Below, in pieces: positions 9,493 through 19,039 of a stretch of DNA of 64,000 bases. Below the pieces are notes generated by a model, which searched no databases, had not been told where the DNA came from, and was given only the letters and a program-made list of their open reading frames with translations. The translations under genes were made by a program, and so were the position numbers. The stretch is from Gracilimonas sp965227215 (GTDB taxonomy: Bacteria; Bacteroidota; Rhodothermia; Balneolales; Balneolaceae): NCBI GenBank assembly GCA_965227215.1, contig OZ245729.1, positions 2,976,001-3,040,000 on the forward strand, given 5' to 3'. The first letter of the stretch is position 1; each line of letters starts with the position of its first letter.

Positions 9493-10884
9493 ATGAAAAC
9501 GAATAAACTATTAATGGTGCTGAGTTTTATGCTGTTACCGGCATTGGCTTTTGCACAATGGACACAGGACACAACATTTGTCCCGGCAGAAGGGGATCTC
9601 TTCTTCGAGGTACATGGTGTTGCTGTTGACGGGGAAGGCAAGATTTGGGTTCAGTCATTTTATGCTACTGAAACTATTGTTGTCAATAGAGATTTGGGTG
9701 ATGATGGAGTGCCTGATACACTAAGTACTCGCGCCATCTACGTATACAACCCTGATGGTACACCTGCAGATTTCTCACCTCTTACTGTTCTGGAATGGGC
9801 AGATGGAGAAACACCTAACGATACATTAGGTAGATACTGGGACCCTTCATTAAACGATGGTGCAGGAGGATATGACACCCGATCCGGTAGAGGTATAGAA
9901 GCTGATTATGATGGAAATATCATTATTTCTCAGTGGAATGTTCTCTTTAAAGTAAACCCTAGTGGTCAAGCTTTAGCCAAAGTTGCGCCAGATATTGGTT
10001 CTCTTACAGAAGCAACAACTGACCGTGATGGAAATGTATATGTTTCTGCTGTAGTTGCTACTGATGCTCCTATTGTTAAATATGACAGCAATCTGGAGAA
10101 TCCTGAAACAATCTTAACCATGACCTCAAGTTTTTCACGTGATTTTCAGATTTCACCCGATGGAAATAAAATCTGGTGGGCTGGATATACTTTAGGAGCT
10201 GTATTAGAATACTCCCGTCCCGACGAATTCAGTAGTTGGGAAACAGTGCCTGATACTGTTTTAAGAGGATATAAAGTGGAAAGCTTCGACCTGCACCCAC
10301 AAACCTATAACTTATGGGTCGGTTCCGGGTCATTGAACGATGTTCCGGATGAAGGAATTACCCCTCAAACTTGGTATGCGTTCGACTACTCTACATTAGG
10401 ATCTGATGAAACACCATTGGATAGTATCCACTGGGCGGCAGGAGCTGATGTATCCGCTGGTTTCGATAATGCACGACCCAGAGGTTTAGATTTCTCTGCA
10501 GATGGTACAATAGCCTATGTAGGTGCTTTCAGTGCAACCGAGACTGATGTTGACCTTCAGAAGTTTACAACCGAGCAGGTTTACACTTCTAACGAAGATG
10601 AGAACAAGAATGAGATTCCGGAAGGCTACAGCTTAAGCCAAAACTATCCGAATCCGTTTAACCCAACGACTAACATCGAATATACAATCAACCAGGCAGG
10701 TCCTGTTACGTTGAAAGTATATGACATGACCGGTCGTGAAGTGGCTACACTTGTAAACACCCGAATGAGCGCAGGAGAGCATATGGTTAAATTCGATGCT
10801 TCTAACCTGTCTTCCGGCGTTTACATTTATTCGCTGCAGGCTAATGGCGTTCGTCTAACGAACAAAATGACGCTGATTAAGTAA
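9493..10884 (+). CDS. Secreted beta-propeller protein with T9SS sorting domain
   Basis: The ATG at 9493 is preferred over 9490 because the AGGAG at 9481-9485 then sits 7 bases upstream. Residues 1-21 are a signal peptide ending ALAFAQ. The middle (about 25-370) has propeller-like blades such as GVAVDGEGKIWVQSF, EADYDGNIIISQWN and DRDGNVYVSAVV. The last 85 residues are a clear T9SS type A sorting domain: SLSQNYPNPFNPTTNIEY ... LKVYDMTGREVATLV ... LSSGVYIYSL ... KMTLIK. The product should be exported by type IX secretion to the surface or medium. It follows the TIG lipoprotein by 68 bp and ends at a strong terminator. Ligand unknown. Confidence 0.8.
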   Translation: MKTNKLLMVLSFMLLPALAFAQWTQDTTFVPAEGDLFFEVHGVAVDGEGKIWVQSFYATETIVVNRDLGDDGVPDTLSTRAIYVYNPDGTPADFSPLTVLEWADGETPNDTLGRYWDPSLNDGAGGYDTRSGRGIEADYDGNIIISQWNVLFKVNPSGQALAKVAPDIGSLTEATTDRDGNVYVSAVVATDAPIVKYDSNLENPETILTMTSSFSRDFQISPDGNKIWWAGYTLGAVLEYSRPDEFSSWETVPDTVLRGYKVESFDLHPQTYNLWVGSGSLNDVPDEGITPQTWYAFDYSTLGSDETPLDSIHWAAGADVSAGFDNARPRGLDFSADGTIAYVGAFSATETDVDLQKFTTEQVYTSNEDENKNEIPEGYSLSQNYPNPFNPTTNIEYTINQAGPVTLKVYDMTGREVATLVNTRMSAGEHMVKFDASNLSSGVYIYSLQANGVRLTNKMTLIK

Positions 10885-10901
10885 CAGGTAATACGCCGAT
10901 A

Positions 10902-10930
10902 AAAGGCAGCCTTGTGCTGCCTTTTTTTTT
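10902..10930 (+). terminator. Rho-independent terminator
   Basis: Stem AAAGGCAGC/GCTGCCTTT with loop CTTGT, running directly into nine T residues. It closes the 1781-10884 cluster and lies just before the next gene at 10944. Confidence 0.9.
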
Positions 10931-10943
10931 ACACCTTTGAAAA

Positions 10944-12941
10944 ATGAATATCATGTCAATAAAAAAATCAATAGTTCTGCTGATTGTAAGTTTGTTAGCC
11001 GGAAGTACGCTGGCTCAGCAAAATGATCCCCCAAAAAAAGAATTTAGAGCCACATGGATGGCTACCGTAATTAATCTGGATTGGCCGGCTTCGGGAAATG
11101 TACCCGTTCGGTTTCAAAAACAGAGTTTAACAGACCGGTTGGATGATCTGAAAGCCGCCGGCATTAATACCCTGTATTTTCAAATACGAACTGAAGGTGA
11201 TGCTTTATATGATTCTGATATAGAACCCTGGTCAAAATATTTGACCGGCGAAGAAGGCGTTGCACCGGATCCATATTGGGATCCACTTGAATATGTAATT
11301 GAAGAAGCCCACAAAAGAGGAATGGAGCTTCACGCATGGCTGAACCCTTACCGTGCGATGCGTACGATTCCTGATGATTTTTCACAAAAGGTTTTTAACA
11401 ATGAAAGCATCGACGAAAGCCTGAAACCTATTCTCGGGAGATATCATGATGCGAATTCTAAGAATAAATTACCCGGAACTACAGCCCGCGATTCCATGCA
11501 TGTTGCCAATAAGCATCCTGAGTGGCTATTTGTGATAAATGACAAAATTGCCATCATGAACCCCGGTTTGCCGGAAGTGATGGAGTACAATGTTCGGGTG
11601 GTGATGGATGTGGTTAACCGCTATGATGTGGATGGCATCCACTTTGATGATTACTTTTACCCATACCCGCCTAACCACATGGCCAGCAATAAAAATGATA
11701 CCCTTGATGATGCTACTTTTGCTCAATACCCACGGGGTTTTGATGACAAAGACGACTGGAGAAGAAATAACATCGACCTTTTTGTGGAAATGCTTCACGA
11801 CAGCATTCAGGTGGTAAAACCGTGGGTGAAGTTTGGAATTAGTCCTTTTGGGATTTGGAAAAGCGGCATTCCTCAAGGAACCAGTGGAATGGATGCCTAT
11901 AGTGTTATTTACGGTGACGGCATAGCTTGGCTGGAACAAAGAACGATCGATTATATAACCCCTCAGTTGTACTGGGCATTTACCCGATTTGGAACGGCTC
12001 AGGATTACGGTAAACTAGCCGACTGGTGGGCCGAACAGGCTGCGGCTAACGACCGTCATATCTATCCCGGTCACGGCCTTTATCGCTCCAGCAGCAGTAC
12101 GTATTCCAATACTTTGTTTGACGCCGATGAAGTTCCCCGACAAATTCGACATAACAGGGAGAATGAGAATATAAGCGGAAGTGTGTTTTTCAGATCCAGC
12201 AATATCAGTACCTACTCATCCAAAGGATTTGCTGATTCACTCAAGAATAATTATTACAAATATGCAGCCTTGCAGCCGACCATGGACTGGAAAGATACGA
12301 CGGCTCCGAATAACCCTCAAAACCTGGTGGTAAACAGAGATTCCGAAAAAGAATATGTGTTTGAGCTAAGCTGGGATAAGCCGGAGATTGACATGGTAGC
12401 CAAAGCATCTGCCGCCGGTCATGTGGATACGCTCATAAAATATGCGGTATATCGGGTAGATGCCGGTTCGTCTCCGAATAGCGTTGAGGAGATGGAAAGC
12501 CCTTACAACCTGATTGCTGTAACCGGTGAGACTTCCTATACCGATGTTGCTCCTCCTTCCGAAGAAAGTCACTGGTATTTTGTTACCGCGGTAAGCAGAA
12601 ATAATGTAGAAAGTGAACCTACTGCCGCTGCCGAAGGGGGAGTTGTGGTTTCAAATGAAGGAGATGAGGAGATTCCGGAGCAAATATCCCTTTCTCAAAA
12701 CTACCCGAACCCCTTTAACCCGACAACCCGGATTACTTTTGATTTGCCAAACAGTGGCTTTACTTCACTGAAAGTATATGATATGCTGGGCAGGCAGGTT
12801 ACTACGCTGGTGAGCCGAAATATGACGGCCGGAGAGCACACTGTTAATTTTGATGCCTCGGAATTGTCATCAGGCATATACATTTATCAGCTTAACATGG
12901 GAGATGTTTCTCTGACAAGAAAAATGACACTGATTAAATAA
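10944..12941 (+). CDS. GHL10-family (DUF187, DigH/YngK-like) glycoside hydrolase with FN3 and T9SS domains
   Basis: The 665-residue protein has a signal peptide (ending STLAQ; the ATG at 10953 is an equally good start). A GHL10 domain spans about 33-350, with FRATWMATVINLDWP, LKAAGINTLYFQIR, HAWLNPYRAM and the acidic motif YDVDGIHFDDYFYPYP. Then come an FN3 domain (about 450-570) and a C-terminal T9SS sorting domain (NYPNPFNPTTRITF ... LSSGIYIYQL ... KMTLIK). A studied relative, DigH of E. coli, cuts peptidoglycan glycan strands that amidases have stripped of peptides. With two amidases, NamZ-like and NagZ-like enzymes nearby, that role is likely here, outside the cell. Its stop overlaps the next start (TAATG). 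Confidence 0.85.
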   Translation: MNIMSIKKSIVLLIVSLLAGSTLAQQNDPPKKEFRATWMATVINLDWPASGNVPVRFQKQSLTDRLDDLKAAGINTLYFQIRTEGDALYDSDIEPWSKYLTGEEGVAPDPYWDPLEYVIEEAHKRGMELHAWLNPYRAMRTIPDDFSQKVFNNESIDESLKPILGRYHDANSKNKLPGTTARDSMHVANKHPEWLFVINDKIAIMNPGLPEVMEYNVRVVMDVVNRYDVDGIHFDDYFYPYPPNHMASNKNDTLDDATFAQYPRGFDDKDDWRRNNIDLFVEMLHDSIQVVKPWVKFGISPFGIWKSGIPQGTSGMDAYSVIYGDGIAWLEQRTIDYITPQLYWAFTRFGTAQDYGKLADWWAEQAAANDRHIYPGHGLYRSSSSTYSNTLFDADEVPRQIRHNRENENISGSVFFRSSNISTYSSKGFADSLKNNYYKYAALQPTMDWKDTTAPNNPQNLVVNRDSEKEYVFELSWDKPEIDMVAKASAAGHVDTLIKYAVYRVDAGSSPNSVEEMESPYNLIAVTGETSYTDVAPPSEESHWYFVTAVSRNNVESEPTAAAEGGVVVSNEGDEEIPEQISLSQNYPNPFNPTTRITFDLPNSGFTSLKVYDMLGRQVTTLVSRNMTAGEHTVNFDASELSSGIYIYQLNMGDVSLTRKMTLIK

Positions 12942-13957
12942 TGACCACACGGAGATCTTTCTTAAAAAACGTAGGACTTGGTGCTCTGGGAATGGGCACT
13001 TTGTTCAACGGAAAGCAATCCGAAGAAGAAAGTTTTCGAATTGTTCACCTGACCGACCAGCACGTAACATCCCGCAGGCAGGGGCATGAGGGATATAAAA
13101 AATGTATCGATTCCATTAATGCCCTTGACCCGGCTCCGGACTTGGTTTTAATGGGAGGGGACATGGTGTTCGACGGCTTGTACACGGAACTTGAGACTTA
13201 TCAGGAATCCATACAGCTTTATCGCAGTATTACCGATGAGCTCAACATGCCTTATTATCATTGCTTAGGGAACCATGATGTGCTCGGGCTTTCTTCCAGA
13301 CGTAAAGTGCCGAAAGATCATCCAGGTATTGGACGGCAAATGATAATGGAAGAACTGGGTATGGAGAAGGATTACTACAGCTTCAATCATAAGGGATGGC
13401 ACTTTGTGGTATTGAATTCAATTTTTGAGTTTGTGGGAGAGAATGGCCCTGCCTATAAAGCAATGATCGGTGAAGAACAATTAGACTGGCTCCGTCACGA
13501 TCTTGGGGATCATAAAGACATGCCAACTATTGCGGTTTCGCACTTAGCGGCTTTTTCTCATAAAGGGCAAATTAACAACGATTTTGAGATGAAGGCCATG
13601 AGCCCCATTATTCTGCAGAATAACATCGACCTGCGATATATTTTAGAGCGTCACAATGTTAAAGCGCTGCTTCAGGGACACACTCATATCAGTGAAGATT
13701 TTAGATTTAATGATGTTTGGTATATTACTTCGCAATCTGCATCCGCTGCCTGGTGGGGAGGAAACTGGTTAGGTTTTAAACCGGGTTATACTGTGTTTGA
13801 ACTCGGCAAGCAAGACATTCTGAAATGGTATCCTGTGGAGTACGATTGGGAACACCAGCTGGAGCCTGAGGATACCGTGGAAAGAGAAAGAATTCAGGCA
13901 AGGCAACAACTGGAACAGAGACAGGACAGCCTTTTTCGAGCTGAGATTGAGAACTAA
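12941..13957 (+). CDS. Tat-exported calcineurin-like metallophosphoesterase
   Basis: The 338-residue protein begins with a twin-arginine signal (TTRRSFLKNVGLGALGMG). The metallophosphoesterase motifs are all visible: HLTDQHV (DxH), LMGGDMV (GD), CLGNHDVL (GNHD), VSHLA and LQGHTHIS (GHxH). It should hydrolyse a phosphate mono- or diester in the periplasm; the substrate cannot be read from sequence. One-base overlap with the GHL10 gene shows translational coupling, and a phosphodiester glycosidase follows. A role in removing phosphate from wall-derived sugars is an inference from that context. Confidence 0.85.
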   Translation: MTTRRSFLKNVGLGALGMGTLFNGKQSEEESFRIVHLTDQHVTSRRQGHEGYKKCIDSINALDPAPDLVLMGGDMVFDGLYTELETYQESIQLYRSITDELNMPYYHCLGNHDVLGLSSRRKVPKDHPGIGRQMIMEELGMEKDYYSFNHKGWHFVVLNSIFEFVGENGPAYKAMIGEEQLDWLRHDLGDHKDMPTIAVSHLAAFSHKGQINNDFEMKAMSPIILQNNIDLRYILERHNVKALLQGHTHISEDFRFNDVWYITSQSASAAWWGGNWLGFKPGYTVFELGKQDILKWYPVEYDWEHQLEPEDTVERERIQARQQLEQRQDSLFRAEIEN

Positions 13958-13990
13958 AGCGAGTTTGAACTAATGGCTATTAATATGCCT

Positions 13991-14144
13991 GTCATCGCGA
14001 GGAGTGGCAAATAGAGAAGTAGGATTCTACAGTCTGACGACGAAGCGACCTCCTTGATTTACTTAGGATATCGGATTGAGGAGATTGCCGCGTCGTTACA
14101 CATCTCAGCCTTACATTCTCAATAACGGACTCCTCGGAAAGACG
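13991..14144. repeat. Palindromic intergenic element, copy 1
   Basis: About 154 bp bounded by GTCATCGCGAGGAG on the left and CTCCTCGGAAAGACG on the right, roughly inverted ends. An inner pair, ACGACGAAGCGACCTCC against GGAGATTGCCGCGTCGT, is also inverted. The whole can fold into one long hairpin. A second element of the same design lies at 16707-16858. The core resembles the dispersed GCGAGGAG...ACGACG...GCAATCTC elements seen in many environmental genomes. Confidence 0.75.
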
Positions 14145-14236
14145 ATTGTTTTTTTTCGAACCCACATAACTTTTAATTTCGGAATTCCTGAAAAGTTAAT
14201 TCCCGGCTTTATTATTCAATTTAACCTTTATTAGCT

Positions 14237-16672
14237 ATGAAGAAATCGATACTGTTTATTACACTTGCCCTGTGTTCCATCACAAGTTTTGCTCAGATCA
14301 AATATGACACACTAAGTGTTCAGCAAATCGGGGATGGCATGTATCACTATACCATTGAAGCCCCGTCGGTTCCATGGACTTTTGATGTGGTAGAAGTGGA
14401 CCTTACCCGTCCGGAAACGAAACTTGAGACTGTAAAAGCACAGGATACATTTGGCGGTTATGAACGAACGAGCTCAATGGCCCAACGGAAATCCTATGAA
14501 GGTCATCAGGTTATTGCAGCGGTTAACGGTGATTTTTATGGCGGTGGGAACCCAACCAATGCTCAGGTAATTAAAGGTGAAATTATTAAAAAGCCCATTA
14601 GCAGAGATGTATTTGGGTATACCAAAGGGAAAAAGGTTTTTATTAATCCAACTACTTACACCGGTACTTTATCGCATGATGGGAATGATTTTGATATTTC
14701 AGGAGTGAATCAAAGCAGAACAGCTGATGCCCTAGTGTACTACAATCATTACTACGGAGCATCTACCGGAACTAACGAGTTTGGTACCGAACTTATCTTA
14801 ACTGTTTTGGATGAATGGGTGGTAAACGGGGAAGTAAGAGCGGTAGTAAAGGAAAAGTCAACCACCGGTGATGCGCCTCTTTCAGACTCTACTTTCGTGC
14901 TATCAGGTCACGGAACTTCCAAAACTATTCTGGATGGCGTTGAAGTCGGAGATACCGTGGTTGTACACCACAAACTGATGCCCGGTTTTGATGATATCAA
15001 AGAAGTAGTTGGAGGGCGGGGGAAATTTCTGAATGATGGAAATAATGAGGGAGACTGGCCGGAGCGACATCCCCGAACAGCGGTAGGTTTTAATGCTGAT
15101 TCAACAAAACTATATTTACTGACGGTAGATGGCCGGCAAAGTACCAGTGCAGGTATGACCCTGACCGAAATGGGCGAATTTATGAAAAGATTCGGGGTAC
15201 AAAATGCATTGAACCTTGATGGGGGAGGTTCTACCACCATGGTTGTTCATAATCAAGTAGTGAACGACCCCTCGGACGGAAGTGGAGAGCGAGCCGTGGC
15301 CAATGCCCTGATGGTGGTGTCATCAAAGGAAAAAACCGGCGTACTTGAGCATCTAAAACTCGATCCTGCTTTCAAAAAGTTATACCGGGGCAATACCTTC
15401 ACATTTACAGCCCGGGGAAGTGATGAGAATTACTACCCTGTTGAGCTCGATCCTCAAAAACTGAGCTACACTTTAAGTGAGAACTTTAATGCCACTATTG
15501 ACAGTGAGGGTAACTTTACAGCCGGAAATGCTCCCGACACCGGCTACGTATATGTGGATTATGAGGGAATGAAAGACTCGGCGATGGTGATCGTGAAAGG
15601 AATTACCGAATTTTCCCTTTTCCCAAAATATGCGGTTACTGACAGTTCATATGAATTCAGTTTTTTCAATGAGTCGTTCGATTTTGATGGACAAAAACAA
15701 AATGTGAGTAACGGTGCAATAAGCTGGCAAGTGGACAACCTTGATGTCGGTTTGGTTGAAAACGGCACCTTCACCGGAATAAAGGAAGGCACAACTTCCG
15801 TTATTGGTACTTATGACGGCGTTTCTGATACCGTGGAAGTGGAAGTGCAAATTGGGAGAGGAATTGAAACCATCAGCGGATTCGAAAGCCTTGAAGGCTG
15901 GACACTTAGCGGAGAGAATTTAGACCTTCAGAGTTCTGAGCTTAGTGTGGTTGACAGCACGTTTACTGAAGGCTCACATTCCGTTCGGCTGGGTTATGAT
16001 TTTGTGTACGATAATGATCCCAACGTGTGGGCTTATCTGGAAAGGGATATACCGATATTTGGTGTGCCGGATTCTATCAATCTTGATGCCAGGACTGATG
16101 GTAAAAAGCATTTGATTGAACTGGAACTGGCAGATAACAATGGGGAATTATTTACCGTCAGGGTCAAGAAATGGGCTGAGAACACCGAATTTGATATCTA
16201 TCCGGCACTCACTAGTGACATTACCCCGGTTGATCCGTTTAGCAGTTTCTATTATCCAATCACCATTAAAAAGATTGGTTTTAAGCTGGCCTCAGATCAG
16301 CAAACCGGTGAGAGATACACAGGGTCCATTTTCCTGGATAATCTTGAAGTTGTATATCCTGACCGTACCGTAGTTTCTAATGAAAGAAAAGAAGGTTCTG
16401 AAATCCCGAATGAAGTTTCGTTAAACCAAAATTATCCGAATCCATTCAACCCAACTACCCAAATTTCGTTTCGGATTCCGAATGCAGGCAAAGTGGATCT
16501 GGACGTCTATGATGTGCTTGGCAGAAAAGTTACCTCTTTGGTAGACAAAAGAATGAGTGCAGGAAGTCATACCGTCAGTTTTGATGCCGGACAACTATCA
16601 TCCGGGTTATATCTCTATCGGCTTTCTACAAACGAAACAAGCATTTCACGTAAAATGATGCTCATTAAGTAA
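14237..16672 (+). CDS. Phosphodiester glycosidase (NAGPA domain) with T9SS sorting domain
   Basis: An 811-residue secreted enzyme. The signal peptide is residues 1-19 (ending TSFAQ). The NAGPA/phosphodiester alpha-GlcNAcase-type domain (about 30-370) shows VIAAVNGDFYGGGNPTNAQV, RHPRTAVGF, LLTVDGRQSTSAGMTLTEM and NLDGGGSTTMVV, the family's diagnostic blocks. An Ig-like (BIG-type) region follows to about 540. Next is a sandwich resembling a carbohydrate-binding module (GFESLEGWTLSG ... FLDNLEVVYPD, about 545-715), then a T9SS tail (NYPNPFNPTTQISF ... KMMLIK). The family releases sugars held by a phosphodiester bond. It stands alone between two similar palindromic repeats. A wall polymer or exopolysaccharide substrate is inferred. 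Confidence 0.9.
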   Translation: MKKSILFITLALCSITSFAQIKYDTLSVQQIGDGMYHYTIEAPSVPWTFDVVEVDLTRPETKLETVKAQDTFGGYERTSSMAQRKSYEGHQVIAAVNGDFYGGGNPTNAQVIKGEIIKKPISRDVFGYTKGKKVFINPTTYTGTLSHDGNDFDISGVNQSRTADALVYYNHYYGASTGTNEFGTELILTVLDEWVVNGEVRAVVKEKSTTGDAPLSDSTFVLSGHGTSKTILDGVEVGDTVVVHHKLMPGFDDIKEVVGGRGKFLNDGNNEGDWPERHPRTAVGFNADSTKLYLLTVDGRQSTSAGMTLTEMGEFMKRFGVQNALNLDGGGSTTMVVHNQVVNDPSDGSGERAVANALMVVSSKEKTGVLEHLKLDPAFKKLYRGNTFTFTARGSDENYYPVELDPQKLSYTLSENFNATIDSEGNFTAGNAPDTGYVYVDYEGMKDSAMVIVKGITEFSLFPKYAVTDSSYEFSFFNESFDFDGQKQNVSNGAISWQVDNLDVGLVENGTFTGIKEGTTSVIGTYDGVSDTVEVEVQIGRGIETISGFESLEGWTLSGENLDLQSSELSVVDSTFTEGSHSVRLGYDFVYDNDPNVWAYLERDIPIFGVPDSINLDARTDGKKHLIELELADNNGELFTVRVKKWAENTEFDIYPALTSDITPVDPFSSFYYPITIKKIGFKLASDQQTGERYTGSIFLDNLEVVYPDRTVVSNERKEGSEIPNEVSLNQNYPNPFNPTTQISFRIPNAGKVDLDVYDVLGRKVTSLVDKRMSAGSHTVSFDAGQLSSGLYLYRLSTNETSISRKMMLIK

Positions 16673-16706
16673 AGTGATTTCGATTAAAGAAGGAGTAAAA
16701 TATCAA

Positions 16707-16858
16707 GTCATAGCGAGGAGCTCATAAATCTGAATGTCGGGCTGGGTGTATGACGACGTGGCAATCTACTTGTATCAACATTCCAGCCGGCTTAAAGAGA
16801 TCGCGTCGTCGCCAGGCAGTAAAGACCTGCTCAACCCTACACTACTCCTCGCGATGAC
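16707..16858. repeat. Palindromic intergenic element, copy 2
   Basis: About 152 bp bounded by GTCATAGCGAGGAG and CTCCTCGCGATGAC, inverted with one mismatch in 14. The inner arms TGACGACGTGGCAATCT and GAGATCGCGTCGTCG are also inverted. It matches copy 1 at 13991-14144 in length and plan and lies between convergent genes, where it may also help end transcription. Confidence 0.8.
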
Positions 16859-16905
16859 TGGGTTTTCTATTTACCATATCTACTGCGATATCGATATTTA
16901 AACTG

Positions 16906-18066
16906 CTAAACCTTAATGATGATGTTTTTCTTTTTCATCCAGGCAGCCAGCAGGTAAAAGAGAACAATCCACATGATGGCGTAAAGCAGTGAAGCATTTA
17001 TCGGAGAAGCAATAGAGCTGAGTACCACTTCGTAAATCCAGCCTTTTAAGGTGTAGCTTTCGCCGGCATAGGAAAATCGGATCATATTAAATATCCGGGC
17101 AATGACACCACTAAGGAAGAAAACAGTAATGGCATTAATCCCGTAAGCAACTCCCCAATCAGTAAAACGCTGCTTACCTTTTACATCAATGAACCAATAG
17201 CATAAACCGAAAATACACATAGCTTGTCCGCCGGTAAATAAGGTGTAAGAGCTGGTCCAAATGTTTTTATTTATAGGGAAAATCCAGCTCCAGGTGTATC
17301 CAAGAATAATCAGAATAAAACCCCAAACGAAGAACTGTAAGGTTCTGGACGATTCGGATTCTTTATCACGCATCAACATTCTTCCGGTCCAGATACCAAT
17401 CAGGGTAGTTCCAATAGCAGGAAGGGTACTAAGCAATCCTTCGGGATCCCAGTTTGTCTTCCACATATGGCCGGATAGTAACAGCTGATCGATATAGGCT
17501 GCAAGGTTTCCTTCTGCCGTATCAATGGCTCCGGCTCCATAACCCGGAACCGGGATGGCCATCATCAAAATCCAGTAACCGATTAAAAGTCCACCCAGAG
17601 TAAGCATTTGGGTTCTGGGTTTGGTGTACAGAAAGAGGAAAGCTCCAACGGCGTAACAGATGGCAATTCGTTGCAAAACTCCGGGAATGCGAATATCGAT
17701 CAGGTTTTGGTGAAGTCCGAAGTCGGGGATAAATGTGAGGTATGGGAAGGCGGAAAGGGCAAGTCCGAGCCCGAAAATCTTGGCAGCTCTAATGAGTGTC
17801 TTTCTCAGCAAGTCAGAATCATCGGTACCTTTGGCTCGTGCTTTTGTAAAAGCCAGCACAATGGAAACTCCAACAATGAATAAGAAAAAAGGGAATATTA
17901 GGTCGGTTGGGGTCCACCCATGCCAGGCTGCGTGTTTTAAAGGTCCATAGATGTGAGACCATGATCCCGGGTTGTTAACCAAAATCATGGCGGCTACGGT
18001 AGCTCCTCTGAAAAAATCGAGAGAAACAAGCCGCTTGCCAGATGAAATTCCGCTTAGAGTAGTCAT
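16906..18066 (-). CDS. NagX/HGSNAT-type membrane acyltransferase (DUF5009)
   Basis: The frame is open to 18153, but the conserved N-terminus begins MTTLSGISSGKRLVSLDFFRG at 18066, so I use that start. The next residues, TVAAMILVNNPGSW, GWTPTDLIFPFFLFIVG and later GVLQRIAICYAVGAFLF, are typical of the heparan-alpha-glucosaminide N-acetyltransferase/NagX family with about ten membrane segments. These proteins pass an acetyl group across the inner membrane to amino sugars. It is divergent from the amino-sugar kinase gene (100 bp between starts), so both probably serve GlcNAc/GlcN use. Transport rather than acetylation has also been suggested for bacterial NagX proteins. Confidence 0.85.
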   Translation of the reverse strand: MTTLSGISSGKRLVSLDFFRGATVAAMILVNNPGSWSHIYGPLKHAAWHGWTPTDLIFPFFLFIVGVSIVLAFTKARAKGTDDSDLLRKTLIRAAKIFGLGLALSAFPYLTFIPDFGLHQNLIDIRIPGVLQRIAICYAVGAFLFLYTKPRTQMLTLGGLLIGYWILMMAIPVPGYGAGAIDTAEGNLAAYIDQLLLSGHMWKTNWDPEGLLSTLPAIGTTLIGIWTGRMLMRDKESESSRTLQFFVWGFILIILGYTWSWIFPINKNIWTSSYTLFTGGQAMCIFGLCYWFIDVKGKQRFTDWGVAYGINAITVFFLSGVIARIFNMIRFSYAGESYTLKGWIYEVVLSSIASPINASLLYAIMWIVLFYLLAAWMKKKNIIIKV

Positions 18067-18166
18067 AAAGAATATTTTGTGAACGCCAATAGTATAAAAA
18101 AAGTAACCAAAGTGGTAATGCAATAATGTGTTAAGTATCTTCGCTCCAATCAATTAAAATAGATGA
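18067..18166. promoter_or_regulatory. Divergent promoter region between nagX-like and kinase genes
   Basis: Exactly 100 bp separate the two start codons, so promoters for both must lie here or within the first gene's upstream extension. I could not pick a convincing -33/-7 pair by eye. Confidence 0.5.
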
Positions 18167-19021
18167 ATGAACATACTGATAGCAGATAGCGGCTCTACAA
18201 AAACGGAATGGATTTTAGTAGATGAGGAGGGACATAAGGAGTATTTCCACACCGATGGATTGAACCCATATTTCATGTCTCTGGAGCAACTTATCACGGC
18301 TATAGATGAAGGGTTGGCTCAGGTTCTGGAGAATAAACCTATCGATAGAATCTATTTTTACGGAGCCGGATGCGGAACGGAGAAAAGTAAGGAAGTCGTC
18401 AGAAAAGGGATAGCAGCCTGTTTCAGTAATGCTGAAATCTCGGTAGATACGGATTTACTTGCGGCAGCAAAGGCTTGTTTCTGGGATAAACCGGGAGTGG
18501 CTTGTATTCTGGGAACAGGATCTAATTCGTGTATATATGACGGAGAGCAGATTGTGAATAAAATACCCTCGTTGGGTTTTACACTGGGTGACGAAGGTTC
18601 CGGCGGGTATTTTGGAAAGCGGATTTTGAGAAGTTACTACTACAACATTATGCCGGAAGATCTGAGGAATGAGCTTGAACAACGCCACGATATGAGGTTG
18701 GATAATATCCTTGAAATGGTGTATAAAAAGCCGAATGGAAACCGGTTTGTGGCATCTTTTTCACATCTGTTGGGCAATTTTGCCGATCATGATTTTATCA
18801 AGAATATTGTACGGAGCGGTTTCGAGGATTTTGCCGATAAGCAGCTCGCCTATTTTGGGGATTTGACCGAAAAGGAAATTGGTTTTGTGGGATCTATTGC
18901 CGCCATTCATCGTGGTACCCTTGAAAGCGTGCTATCGGAAAGAGGCCTTAAGCTAAGCATCATTGTTCGAAAACCTATTGAGCGACTGGTAGAAAACCAC
19001 CTGGCACAATCCAGATCTTAA
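18167..19021 (+). CDS. BadF/BadG-family N-acetylglucosamine/N-acetylmuramic acid kinase
   Basis: A 284-residue cytoplasmic sugar kinase of the ASKHA fold. The phosphate-1 loop LIADSGSTKTEW opens the protein. CILGTGSNSCIYDG (phosphate-2/adenosine region) and LGDEGSGGYFGKR follow, as in GlcNAc kinases and in MurK, which accepts both GlcNAc and MurNAc. C-terminal GFVGSIAAIHRG is the adenosine motif. It would phosphorylate amino sugars released by NamZ/NagZ-like enzymes. No MurNAc-6-phosphate etherase (MurQ) gene is in the window, so GlcNAc is the safer substrate. Confidence 0.85.
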   Translation: MNILIADSGSTKTEWILVDEEGHKEYFHTDGLNPYFMSLEQLITAIDEGLAQVLENKPIDRIYFYGAGCGTEKSKEVVRKGIAACFSNAEISVDTDLLAAAKACFWDKPGVACILGTGSNSCIYDGEQIVNKIPSLGFTLGDEGSGGYFGKRILRSYYYNIMPEDLRNELEQRHDMRLDNILEMVYKKPNGNRFVASFSHLLGNFADHDFIKNIVRSGFEDFADKQLAYFGDLTEKEIGFVGSIAAIHRGTLESVLSERGLKLSIIVRKPIERLVENHLAQSRS

Positions 19022-19039
19022 ACAGAACAAGAACCACCA

